Below, piece by piece: positions 22,463-34,440 of a stretch of 64,000 nt of DNA. Numbering within the stretch: position 1 is the stretch's first letter; each line of letters begins with the position of its first letter. The notes under the pieces were generated by a model. The model was not told the origin of the DNA and did no database searches. It saw nothing but the letters and a program-made list of their open reading frames with translations. A program made the translations under genes and the position numbers. The stretch spans positions 17,162,192 through 17,226,191 of the forward strand of contig NC_086258.1 in NCBI RefSeq assembly GCF_021018805.1, written 5' to 3'. The DNA is from Prinia subflava. Its lineage: Eukaryota; Chordata; Aves; Passeriformes; Cisticolidae.

Positions 22463-25400
22463 CAAAGAAGAAAAGATATAAAAAACTCACAATCAAGTCC
22501 AGCCAGGCCAGCACAGGGCTGCAGAGACCTGCAGAAGCCCCACTGCAGCCCCACAGGACCCTCAGTGCCCTCCCTCCTCCTTCCAGCCCTGCTGGAATAA
22601 GCAGAGCTGTTTCTTCACTTTCCCATGACTGGATTCCCCTGAAAACAGCAGAAAACGCTCCTGCTGATGGTAATTAATCTGACAAGAAGTCAGGAGACAC
22701 AGATTAAATGTCTCATATCACTGGGGATCACAGATAATTGTGAAGATAGGCTCTGCTACAGAGCTGGCAGACGGTCTCAGTGTGCATTTAGAGATCAGGG
22801 GTAGATAGCCAGCCTGTGCCTTGGGATTCACCACAGCCTCAGCCGTGACTCCCCAGCACTGCTGGAGCTCACAAGCACACCCTCACCACGGGTTTGGTGT
22901 GCAGGGCTCCCCACCCTTCTGGGTGCCAGGCAGGGCCCAACACATTTTGGGGGCTGTGGGGGCATGGGCACACTCCTGGGAAGGGGAAAGGCAGTTCTGA
23001 AAGCTTTTAGCTCTGGCCCAGCCCTGGTCCCAGCAAGGTGAATGACCAGAGAGGGACAGAGATATTCAGGTGCTGACCTCCTACAGCAGTGATCCCCCCT
23101 GGTCCAGTCCCTCTTGCTGAGACCCCGAGGGTCTCCCCACTCCACCTTCCCAAGGCCTCTGGGAGCATCACTTGTCTCTTTCCACAGACGAATTCAGGCA
23201 CTTCCATGACTGCCATACTCATAAATATTCTGTAAAAATGCAGCCACAGCCATGCACTGCTGCAGCCAACTTTCTTTGGGAGCAGATCAGCAGCCACAAC
23301 TTTCTCTGCCATCCAAGTCCCACATCACAGGTCTCTACAGATGGTTCTGACTAAGAAGATGTCTCCCAGGTCCTAAATAGTCCTGAAAATACTTCGAAGT
23401 TGTATTGGGTAACACCTTTCATTAAGCCTTCAGTGCCTGCTTCAAGCCAGTCTGAGGGAGCTTGGAAAAAATCCACAGGCTGTGATAGCACAGCAAGGCT
23501 TCCAGCTTTCCAGGATGGTGCCACGCAGGTGCTCTGAAGGTGCACACTGAAGACTTGGGCTGTTTGACCACCTGTTGAGAGCAGCAAGGCTTAGAAATGG
23601 AAAAAAGTTTTTATATTTGCATAATGAACAGGAGCAGAATATGAGAATCAGCCCTCAGAGGAGCAGAAACCATCTCTGATCACTTTTTCTAAGTGAGGTA
23701 TATGAAGTAGGTGCTTGGTAACCTACCTGCAACTGCACATCATCCTTTTAGGATAATCCCTGCAAGCTTTGCAGCCAGCATCCATAACCACACCACCCAC
23801 CCCGGGTCCTGCACCACTGCTGCTTTGGCTGTGTCTTTCAGATGGCTTTCCTTTTTTTTTTTCTCTGAAACATGAAAAGCTGAACTTGGATCTGAGATCA
23901 GAGAGTTGTGCTTTAGCTGTGCAGTCACTGGAGTCTACTGGGGCCAAGCAGGCCCTGACAGCACAGATGTGGCTCTGAACAAGCCAGCCTGGGCTGTGGC
24001 TCTGTCTTGGAGCACAGGGAAGGCTGTGGCTGGTTTGGGGTTTGGGATGGCTCCTCTCACCACAGCTCTTGCTTTCTTGCAGCATGGGGATAACTGACCT
24101 CACTGCAAATGCGGTCACTGGATCTCAGAATTCCTCAGGGCATCTGCTGGTTGGCACTAGCTGGAATGACCCATCCATTTTCTTTCCTCAGAGCTGACAG
24201 GTTTTCTCTGCCTCTCATATCTATGTCTGCAAAAGCCAGAAGTTTTCTCTCCCTCAGTTCTGAGATGAAAAGATCAACCAAATAGAAAAAACAATTAGAA
24301 CCAGAGGTCAGTGCTGTGCTCTGGGGAGCCAAGTCCTTCAAGGGAGGGCTGAGGTTCAGCCTTTGAAGCCTGCAGAGCCCGATGGTGGCATTTTCCCAGG
24401 ACATCTCCAAGGTGATTTCTCTTCAGGAAGCACCTATGCAGCTGCTGTCCCTTTTTCATCACCCTGACTCAGCTTCTCTGCCTGCAGAGACCATCCACCA
24501 CCACACTGCCCATCTGCAGCTGCCTGCCCAGTGCCCTCAGCATTCCTGTCCCCTCCCCACCTCTGGGAACAAGCTCCACTAGGAAAACACCCTCACAACA
24601 CTGCTGCCACCAGCTTGCATAGCTTTGATTCCAGCTGGGACAAACGAGGAGACCAGAAAACCAGACTGAACCAGCCTCCTTCACATGTTCCCAGCAGCCT
24701 CTCAGTGAGGCAGGAAGGTTTTGCTACTCTGTTTTTTAAAAATACACAGAGAAAGCAGAGAGCTTGACCAAGGATGTGTAGAGTTCACAATGACTCCAGC
24801 ATTACTTTCTCCTCTAAAACTCAGCAGAGGAAAGAAGACCAGAAATTCCCAGAGGGAGTTAGAGACCCAACACAGATCGGAGCTGAGAGCTGAGCACAAG
24901 GCAGTTTCCCTCTCTGCCTACAGACTTCACAGGGTCCTGCAAGATCCCACAAAAATCAGAGTGAACTGCTTTCCCCTCCTAGACAAATCCACCACGGGTC
25001 CCACCATCCTGAGCAGGGCCAGGCAGGGATGGCACTGGGATCACCGGGGCATTTGCTGTGCCCAGCATGCCCGGACACAGGCTGAGCAGCCTGGAGTTCC
25101 AGCACGTGGAATTTCCCCGGGAAGCTCTTTTGCAGGCTGGCCAGCAGATGGGGATGGAAGAGCAGCCAAGGTGTGATCCGTGGGCAGCCGTGTTCCTCCA
25201 GCCTGGCTGTGTCCTGATGGTTGTCAGGGCTCAGGGGGCACTGGTGGCTCTGCTGGCCAGGGACAGCATGGCTTGGAAGCAGAGGAAACACCCCAGAGAT
25301 TTAAGTATCATCCCTAGGGCAGCAAGCATAGGGATAAACCCTAAAATATCTCCCTGGGGTCTGCCTGTCCCTGATAATCCAGGGTGGAGAGATCTGTCCT

Positions 25401-26009
25401 CACCATTGATGTCCTCACTGCTTGATAGGGAAGCTGTGGAGGACCAGGGAGCAGATCCAGGTCCACAGGAGCACCACTGCAGTGAAATTGTGGCCAGGTG
25501 CAGCTCCTGGCAGGGAAGAGAGCCCTGAGAGTCCATCACATGCCCCTGCTTGTCTGTACCTGCACGCTGTAACCTCCTGAGAGCACCCAGCACCCAGACC
25601 TGTGCTCAGCCAAGACACTGCACGGAGGGAAAACTCCAGGAAGACCCCAGAGGCACAGAGCAAACTCCCTCAGCTCACACAGCTCTGCCACGTTCAGCTC
25701 TGCCCCCCAATGGGTGGCCAAGTGTGCTGGACTCCCCCAGGTTTGCCCCATTCAGGATTTTCCCAGTGGATGATGATGGCCAGTGATCCACAAGAAGTGG
25801 CAGCACAGCAAAGGAACGTGTGGGTTTCTGTGGGGTGCTGGTGCCTTTGGACATGGCACTGGTGCAGAAGGGCTGCCCCCACTGGAGCTGGGCTGTCAGA
25901 GCCCAGGGCAGGCTGCTTTCACCCTCCAAATAAAGAAACAGGAGCAAACAATGAGCGACACTCAGTGCCCTGCCCCTGAGCTTTGCCGTGTCAGGAGCCG
26001 TCATTATGT
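22463..26009. other. Unique non-coding sequence
   Basis: No gene is recognised. A possible MIR scrap lies at 24065-24120 (TTCTTGCAGCATGGGGATAA, then CTGACCTCACTGCAAATGC), too short to be sure. A T-rich run lies near 23851-23862. Confidence 0.4.
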
Positions 26010-26590
26010 TGATGTGTAATTATACCATTAATTACTGACCATAAAGCTGTAAAGAAAACAGACCTGAAATGAATCTAGTGCTGGAGCAAAGTCCTGAGAG
26101 ATAACTCTGTGGCTGCTAAGGTGATAGAGACTGAGCTTCAATTTCTAAACCAAAATTGAATTTGCAATTAGCTCGCTTTGTTGCCTAAACCCGACAAAAC
26201 CCTTCCTGCATTTAATACCAAGAAGGGATGTCTCTGAGCTGCCATCAAACCACAGAGGCTCACAAAAGCCAACTGGAGCAGAGCAGAGGGAGCAGAATCC
26301 CAAATGTCTCCTTGGGCTGAGCAAGGCTCTTGTTTGATTTTGGATTTGCTGCACACTCAATGTACATCTCCGAGCAAGCCACTTAATCTGACCCTGGCCC
26401 AAAGTTTAGCTGTCTGTCAAATATTAGAAAAGGGCTTTGTGTCCCTCACAAGGACTCGGAGGTTTAATTACCGGCTGTGCCAAGATGCCCTTAGGTGGAA
26501 GCTGCAATGCAAATGTAAAGTATCATTATTAGAGCTTAGCAAATAACTCAAATGTTTTTCTGCAGCAACTCCCTCGAAAAGAAATTAGAT
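26010..26590. promoter_or_regulatory. AT-rich non-repeat block with paired TAATTA sites
   Basis: TAATTA at 26017-26022 and TTAATTA at 26028-26034 are separated by five bases, in a stretch rich in AATTG/CAATT words (26140-26175). A second AT-rich part (26380-26590) holds TTTAATTACC and an ATGCAAAT octamer-type word. The stretch contains no known repeat and no long frame. This resembles conserved developmental enhancers, but conservation cannot be tested here. Confidence 0.28.
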
Positions 26591-27668
26591 TCCTTTCTGG
26601 TGTGTTTGGGCGTCTTTCCAGGCTCTCTTGTTGTGACACTCGTGAGCAAGTGGAGCACTAAGGATGTGAAGGTAATTCACCAAAAGTCAATGCCCAGCTC
26701 CTAAACCTGAGCCTCGCTCCTGCCACAGCCCCTGGTGGTGCCCAAACCCGGCACCAAGGGAGGCAGGGGATGGGGCAACACCAGGCAGGGGGGCCCGTCA
26801 GCTGCCTCTGGACACATCCAGCCCATCCAAACAGCCCAGGGACCCTTGGGGACGTGCAGACATCAGCCCCTGCCTTCTGTGCTGTCTCCAGCACAGGTCC
26901 ATGGGTGTGGCTCCCAGCCTGGGCACTCTCAGGGCCTTGCTGAGCCGGGGGAGCATCGAAGTTGAGAGAGATAAGGGAGAGAAGATTTGCTGAAAACGTG
27001 TTCACAGGGAGCCACTCGCCCTTATCAGCTCATGCTGTGCAAATCCCCATGATTTGAGCCATTTCATGCTCACCTCTGACAAGTCTGGGACGTAGATTTG
27101 CATCATAAATTCCTTGGGATGGCTGTTCTCTGGAGCTGGGCAGTAAAGCTCCAGGAGTTTATGAGGATCTGACAAAACCTGCCAGCTCCTGCTGCAATCA
27201 CTCAGGACCTTCCTCAGCACCGTGTGCTGGCCTGTGGCCACTGAGTCCCAGCCCAGGGGTGCACAGGAACATCACCACAGCCCTGACCTCCCCAACAGCC
27301 TGGTGTGAGTGGGAACAGCACAGAGGAACACTTTCAATTAGCTTTACAGAAAACATTTGCCTGAAACTGGATGCTGTGTGAAACTCCTGAACTCTCCTTT
27401 TTCTTTCAGAGCTGGGGGTGAGGCAAGGGAGGGACGGGGGGGTGGAATTGGAAGAGCTTTTTGTTTATTCAGATCAGAGCTGCACTGCTTTGGAGCAGAG
27501 CGTGTGGGGTTTGGCCAGGCAGAGCCAGGGCAGGATAAAGGAGCTCCTGCTGTGCTCCACACCCAGGCTGCTCCATGGGGCTGGACCAGAGCATGAAAGC
27601 AGAATGCCCAGAGGAGCCAGGCTGCAGGCAGCCCTTGGGATCAGCCACACAGTGCCTGCATGGCACAG
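26591..27668. other. Unique non-coding sequence
   Basis: Nothing recognised. Short open frames overlap on both strands. Confidence 0.4.
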
Positions 27669-28066
27669 GATCACAGAATGGTTTGGGTTGGAAAGGACCT
27701 TAAAGATCATCTTCTTCCAACCCCCTGCCATGGGCAGGGACACCTTCCACTAGCCCAGGCTGCTCCAAGCCCAATCCAACCTGGTCTTGAACACTTCCAG
27801 GGATGAGGAAGCCACAGCTTCTCTGGGTACCCAGTTCCAGGGCCTCCCCAGCCTCATGGGTAAGAATTTCTCTCCAATATCCCATCTAACCCTGCCCTCT
27901 GGCAGTTTGAAGTCATTGCCCTTTGTCCTGTCACTCCATCCCTTGTCCAAAGGCCTTCTGGAGCTCCCTTGGAACCTTAGGTCTCCCTGGAGCCTTCTCT
28001 TCTGCAGGCTGAACAGCCTCAGCTCTCCCAGCCGTGTCTCCAGAGCAGAGGGGCTCCAGTCCCCCG
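27669..28066 (-). mobile_element. CR1 LINE, 5'-truncated, with ORF2 C-terminal remnant
   Basis: The plus strand opens ATCACAGAATGGTTTGGGTTGG, split here as ATCACAGAATGG then TTTGGGTTGG, which is the reverse complement of the CR1 3' tail. The minus-strand frame inside it reads the end of CR1 ORF2: LRLFSLQKRRLQGDL, SDRTKGNDFKL, then WNWVPREAVASSSLEVFKTR and a stop at about 27750, followed by the short 3' UTR. These match the conserved SDRTRGN, WNRLPREVV and SLEVFK blocks at the CR1 C-terminus. The endonuclease and reverse transcriptase domains are absent, so the copy is dead. It is the most intact CR1 piece in the window. Confidence 0.93.
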
Positions 28067-31000
28067 TGCCATGCATGTGCCCCCACCCTGGCACACATCC
28101 CCTGCAGGGGCTTGGTGCTGCTGTGTGGACACCAAGCAAAGAGTGCAGCAGGAGAAGGGGAGCTGGACCTGCCAAATGCCAAATATCCCAACATTTTCCT
28201 CTTACCTTGAGGCTAAACCTGCGCTGCCTAACACCTTCCACTGGCTCTGGTGAGCATGTCCCTGGTGCAGTGAGTCAGGTCACCCTCAGTCCCAGTTCTG
28301 GGACAGTGTGGCCAGACAAGCATGCCCTGCCTGCCATGTTCCCCATGCAGAGCTGCCCCTCACCCTCCACTGCTTCCCTGGGCTCTGATTCCATCACACC
28401 CTGTGACATGATTTATTCCATCTAGTGAGCTTCTCCTTCCCTCTGTGGCTGATTTCCTCATGGCCAGGGCTCCACGGTCTCTCCAGGCCATTGAGGTGCC
28501 AGCACAGTCTTTTGTTTCAGTGCTTGCCTCTCCCTTTGCTCCTGTTCCCCTCAAAAGCACCAGCAGCAGCCCCAGTGCTGAGAGCAGCATCACTGGAGCC
28601 AGCCAGGGCTACAGCACAGCAAACTGAGCTCCTGTCCCACTCTGAACTCCTCTGAAGTTTCTTTGTTTGTGTTTTGATTTGAAACAGCAACAATTAGGAA
28701 AACAGCGAGAGCTTTTATTTAATTTGTTTTTCCTCCTTGGCTGGGCGTTTCCTCCCCAGACATCACCCTGCAAAGGCAAAGGTGCCTCAGCCTCTGCGTG
28801 GCTCTGCAGGTCCCAGAACATTCACAGCAGTCATTGCAGGGCAGAAACTCTGCTGAGGAGAGATAAACACGGGGTTTTTTCATATGCAGCTCACAACTGT
28901 GGCTGCGTCATTTGGGACTCCTTGGGTGTGATTTTTCAGCAGTACTGGGCTTCCATCCTCTTGCTGAAAGCTCTACACCTCACTTTTCTGTTTGGTGTTC
29001 CCAGAGAGTGCCTGGTCCTCTGCCTGCAGGTGTCCTGATGCCTGTGTGGCCCATACCTGCACTCCCAGCTGAGCCACAGCTTCTACAAATCCCTCGTGGC
29101 TGAGACACGTGGTTTTTAAAAATCTGTATCTGCCACGCAGACTGTGACAGTATGAAAAATAAGTGTTTGTAATTAAAGAAACCCACTGCAAATTACTTAA
29201 CAGCACAAGCTCACGCCAAGGCTGTTAACAGTCTGAAGCCATTCAGCCAAGCCACACTCGTGCCATGACAAGTCAAAAAAAGTAAAGTTAATAAAATATC
29301 CTTGAAGTAAAATGTAGGTCATGGTACTTGATCTGCATATTTATAAAAGCTGAGCCTAATCCAGCCAAACTTTCCAGAATAAAGATCTTGCTCGTCTTTG
29401 ATCCTGCCTGTGCCTCCTCGGGGAATATCAGTTTTCCTTCAGCAAAGTTAGATGGGATTAAAAATCACCTTAAAGGCAGCAAGATCTGCACAGGGTGGGG
29501 GAGTGGTGCTGTCCCTTGAAGCTGAGGGATGTTGACCTGGCACCACGGGGAGGCTCCAGGACACACTCTGGGCACACATCAGCAGCACTGCAGGCAGCCA
29601 AACTTTTCACTCTCCTGGCTGAGGTCTGGGCTAGGGCAGCACCTGCCAATCCAGCATTCAATTCCATGATCAGCTGAAGCAGAAAGAGTCTCTCTGCCTC
29701 CAGGGCCCGGCTCAATCTGCTAAATCCAGCCTAGAGCCTCATGGCAAAACATTCTCTTGGCAAGTCACTTATCCAGCACTGGATAATGACACTTCTGCAA
29801 AAAATCTTAACCTTCAAGAATCCCCCTCACACCACCAACAGTGAAAATGATAGTGAGGAGCATGTCCAGGAGTTCACACCAGGATGGATCCTGCAGGCTG
29901 GAGGAAACCACCTCCTGGATCACATAATCCCTGCTGCTGCTCCAGCTGTGCTCACAAAATGCCACAAGGCTCCATTTCCACAGAAAACACAGGACAGGCA
30001 GCCCTCCAGGCAATGTGCCTTGTGCCTCCTCCCCTGAGAGCCCAGAGGAGTGACATGAGGTGCAGAACCCCCTGCTCCAGAGCCCCTGGGTGGCTCTAAA
30101 CCCTCAGGTTGTAGGCAAGCTCTCTCCTAGCACGGCAAGGGATTTAGCACAACGAGTGTCTCAGGATAGGATATTAACAGCTTCACCCCAGCTGAATGTG
30201 TGGGGGAAGGAAAAGTCTTTTACACACCAGCTCTTGGAAGTATAAGAGGCATCTCTGCAGTAACAGGGTCTGAGAGTTTCTCTATGTGCTTGCAAATATA
30301 AATACTTGTGCAAACACAAGGGAAACCACAGATATTATTCACCCCAAAATTGCCCAGGAAGTGGTTCCAGAGATTATCATCTTAGTTAGAGCAGCAGGAA
30401 AATGCAGTTTCAGGCCAGCAGGACCAGTGGTCTGAATGTATTGAGGTCTAGAGATAGTAGTGAAAATTCTGAGAATCATAATGACAAAACCAGTGTTTTA
30501 AAAAACCTCTCACCTCGACTGGGTCTTGCAGAGTTCTGCTAGAACCAAAGCAGTGCTACCAAGCCAGGCCCAGCTTCCCAGTTTGCCCTGTGCACATCCC
30601 CAGTCTGAGCTGGTGATCAAACGAGGGGAATGTAAGAGGAAAACAAGAAGTGGGGAAGGAGAAGATGCTCTTGTATCAGTAACACTCAAAATCGCAGTCT
30701 CTGCTCCCAGCTCTGGTAGTACTGCATGGCATGACCACTCAGGGAAAGGGCTTAATCCTTCTATCCTACTATCCACTGAATGTTGATTACACAAATTTCT
30801 CACAATGCCCTGAAGTTGTTGAAAACACACACAATATAAGAATTAAAGCCTTGTATTTTTATGCAATAAAGCAAAGAAAACAACAGAATTCAAATGAGGT
30901 ATTCCCTGCTATCCTGCTTAAGCAACTATTTCAACGGAGTTAGACTCCAATTAGAAATATCCAGATGATCTCAGTCTTGAAAGCATTGGGACCTTAAATA

Positions 31001-32604
31001 ATTTCTGAACACCACCACGCTCTTGCTGCTGCCACCAACCCAGTCTCCAGTCCTTGCTCTGCCCGTCCCGTCCTGCACGTCCTACAGGAGCCCAGTCACT
31101 CCTGCCCGGGTGACAAGGGACATCCTGCTGTAGCAAACACCATCCCAAAGTCTGTGCAGCCCTGCAGGTGAGGGCTGCCAGCAGGATCCAGCCTTTGGCT
31201 CTCCTCCTGGCTTTGAAATCCCTCCATCATCATCCAGCCTCCCTGTGTGAGTCACTGCCCGCAGGCACGATGATGAAAGCAACCCTTCCTCCCTCTCTGG
31301 AGACAGCGGGTTGCATGCTGTCACCACGAAAATATGGCAATTTGTCTCTCTCTTGGCTGCAGGGAGAACCAAAGTGGACAAGTGGTGGATTTCTGTGCAG
31401 GGCCAGAGTGTTTTTAGCATCACACTCTGAGGGTTGACCAGCAACCTCCCAGAAATGACTTGGGGATAGTTAGCAAGGCAGCAGGATTGGGTGTGTTTTG
31501 AAAAAGTAAAAGGGTTTTAATTAAAGATAAAATAATAAACTATACAAAACAAAAGAACAAAAGCCATGCATAGTGCAAGGAGGTCCTTTGCATCTACTAA
31601 GACATCCCAAAAATGCCTGGAGAATCTCCCTGCTCTCTCTTAAATATGCAGTGATTAGGAGGGTTTTTTTAGCAAGCTGCTCAACAGAAAATAGCTACAT
31701 TTCTTAAGGAACAGCTAAAGGCACCAACAGGTACTTTTGTCCTGGCATGGGCTAATTATGGTGAGAAGAGCATCCAGGTTTCTAGTTCATCTTCCTTATA
31801 AGTGAAAGGTGAAACTTAAACTCTTCTCCTAATATGGGAACACCTGCTCAGGTGTGAAAGTGCACTACAACAGACAAGTGCCACGAGGCTCAGAAATCAG
31901 GAGGCAAATCCGAGGTGGAGAGCACACACCCTGCAGCATGCACAGCTGTGCTTGGAGCAGGAGGGTATCCACGGGCTTCCTGAATTTTATAAATTCTGAA
32001 ATTATGTACAGCATCAAATCTATTCTCTTCGCTCTGATCTTTTCCATCCCCTTCTCTCTGCCTCCATTCCCCATTTTAATATATTATCTATTTAAATATA
32101 TTAAAGCATGGGGTTTAACCTCCCTCCATGTGCATTCTAACCACGCCCAGCTCTTGGTCCCTGCTCAGGCGCTGGGCTGGTGCTCTGCAGAATAAAACAT
32201 CATCTCCATCTCTGCTCACCACAGAGACAGGAGCCACAGGGTGCTGCAAGGAGGGGATCAGACTTCTCACCTGCCCACACGTGGCCAGAGACTGTGGTGA
32301 TCCAGAGCCACCGGGGCAGGGAGGAGTTTGGGGTGGTGAAAGCATCCACCCAGGGTGACTCAGGGCACTGAGCAGACCCTGGCCCCAGCCAGGACCTTGT
32401 CCAGCCTGGGGACACTGCAGCCACCTCCTGCTCCTCAGGGATGGTGGCTCAGATGCTTGGAGAGCATTGCAAGCACAGGGAAGAGCAGCTACAGGCTGCA
32501 GCTCAGCCTCACTGCCCAGCAGGGATAAACTGAGGCACACATGGAGCTTCACCACCCAAAACGGGATTTTCAGCAGGCCCAGGTCCTGGGTTTAGAGCCA
32601 GCAG
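28067..32604. other. Unique non-coding sequence
   Basis: No gene is recognised. 31500-31560 is strongly AT-rich, with an AATAATAAAC word of the kind seen near LTR 3' ends, so a decayed LTR around 31450-31870 is possible but its edges cannot be set. 30230-30500 and 31980-32110 are AT-rich without identifiable repeats. Confidence 0.4.
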
Positions 32605-32685
32605 GAAAGCTGGGGCTTGTCTGTAGTTACACAAGAAGTTTGTGGAGGGGAAACGAGCCCAGTTTCTCCAAGCCCTTGATTATCC
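32605..32685 (-). mobile_element. Possible MIR-type SINE remnant
   Basis: GCTTGTCTGTAGTTACACAA followed by GAAGTTTGTGGAGG and AGCCCAGTTTCTCCAAGCCC follows the reverse complement of a MIR 5' half (ACTTGCCCAAGGTCACAC, AGTCTGTGGCAG, ACCCAGATCTCC). An AAACTGAGGCACAC word typical of the adjoining MIR part lies at 32527-32540, but about 80 bp further away than expected. The copy is either interrupted or the match is partly fortuitous. Confidence 0.4.
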
Positions 32686-34260
32686 CCCACCGAGGGGATG
32701 CACAGCACTTCCTCTGGAGCCGCAGGGATTCGTGGAGGCGGGAGGTGCCAGGACTCTCCCTCGGAGGTCAGGGGAATGCCCGAGGCCACCAGAGCCTCCC
32801 CCTGCTTTCCCACCTCTCCTCACAGAGCACGGGGAGCCGTGGGCAGGGGGCTGCACCCCAGGGCCCCACAGAGCCCCATCCTGAGTCATGGAGAGCTCCA
32901 GCCCCTGCACATTATATCGGGATGAATCACTCGCTGACCTCTGCCTTCCACAGCGCTCGGTTTCTAATTTTATGGGCTGTATCAGCGGGGTTATTGAATC
33001 CAGATGTCTGCAAAATGCAACTGCAGCACACAGAAAGCCACAAGGAAAGGCGTTGGTGGCAAGGACCAAGGCATGTGGTTCATTTTTCATAAACAGATCC
33101 TGCCTCAGGAGGGAGAGGAAGGCACCCCCTGTCCCCTGCCTGCTCAGGGCTCTGCAGGAGCAAGTAATATCCATAGCCATCTTCCATTTGCCTCACTAAC
33201 TTATCCTGGCACTCTCTTCTCCTGAAAGCATCTGTTCACCTGCCAGTGTGCACTGACATTTCCTCACCTCCAGGAGAAACGCTGGCCTCCAGGTAGAAGA
33301 CTTCTAGTGGTGACTTGCTTCCTGCTAACTGAAAACCCCACAGACCCTTACTTGGCTCTTGCTAACTAAAAGTGACTGCAAACTGCTGTCAGGAGATGAA
33401 CAATTTGGCTGTCTTGTCCACACCTTGGCCTCTGGTCCTCCTGAATAAACCCCAGGAGAACACCTGCCTTCCACAGAGAGGCCAGCACTGGTCCTCTGCA
33501 AGCTCATGGGAGGTGGGAGATACACCAGTGCTTCTTTCTGAGCTTCTCACTGGCATTGCTGGGAGGTCTGTGGGGAATTTCTCTGCACCCACCTGCCCTC
33601 CTGCTGCTGTGGGGCTCACACCAAGCTGAGCCCTGGCTGGGAAAGGCCCCCTTTGCTCTCCCCTTTTCCCTGCAGCTTCCACGTCTCACAGCTCAGGACA
33701 GATGGAAGCTGTGCAGAGGAGCAGAGAGCCAGGAGCACATGTGGCTTTTCTCATTTTCTCCTTTGTCACCTTGGAAAGAGTGAGGTATAATACATAAAAC
33801 AGAGAGGGACAGTAATAATGAGGTTGACCTTCACTGTGGTATTTCATCTGACACGGCTGTGCCTATGCTGAGTTTCTCCTGGCCTTGGCTGCTCTTTGGG
33901 CTGCTCCTGCCTCCCAGGAACCCAGAATTGAGTCTTTCAGAGCAGCCAGTGAATCTGGGCTGGTATTTTCCCTGTGCACAAGTCACACACAAACCTTGAG
34001 AAGGCTCAGAAGATCTGCAGGGGATGAGTTTAACGTACAGATGGACTTGGTGCCAAGTTTCAGCCTAATGGGAATCACAACAGCTGACTTACACCACCCC
34101 CCCTTCAAAGTCAGGGTTTATGGGGAAGGAATCTCTGCCAGATCCAGAAACTATAGCAACTACTGTAATAAAATAGCATTTCAGCATAAAGCTATTTTTA
34201 CAGCACATCGCCACGTTTGCGGGATGGCAGTTTCCAGTGTTTTTCAGATGCCTGCTGCCA
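32686..34260. other. Unique non-coding sequence
   Basis: No gene is recognised. 32900-33010 is non-repetitive, with raised CpG and TATATCGGGATGAATC-type words, and could be regulatory. The plus-strand frame 32541-33092 has no recognisable domain. Confidence 0.38.
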
Positions 34261-34440
34261 GAAGATTTAGTTGGATTAGCAGTTAAAGAGGGAGGGATCA
34301 TATCGGGCTGTCAGATACACCCCTTTCCCTGCAATGGGAAAAATTATATCCTACAAGGTGATTCATCAGGCATTAAATTAATATCGCACTTGATCTGGGC
34401 TGGCTAAAAGGCCGGGCTTGCCGCAGGGCCCAAACCTGGT
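34261..34440. promoter_or_regulatory. Candidate regulatory block
   Basis: This is an AT-rich, non-repeat stretch with TTGGATTAGC (a bicoid-type GGATTA word), GTGATTCATC and ATTAAATTAATATCG motifs. It carries no long frame and no identifiable repeat. Enhancer identity is a guess from motif content. Confidence 0.2.

Noticed and set aside
27787..28425. 212-codon plus-strand frame
   Set aside because: It is the antisense of the CR1 ORF2 remnant, which explains most of its length.
31455..31870. Possible LTR with an AT-rich AATAATAAAC core
   Set aside because: Composition resembles an LTR polyadenylation region, but no termini, target duplication or second copy in the window support it.
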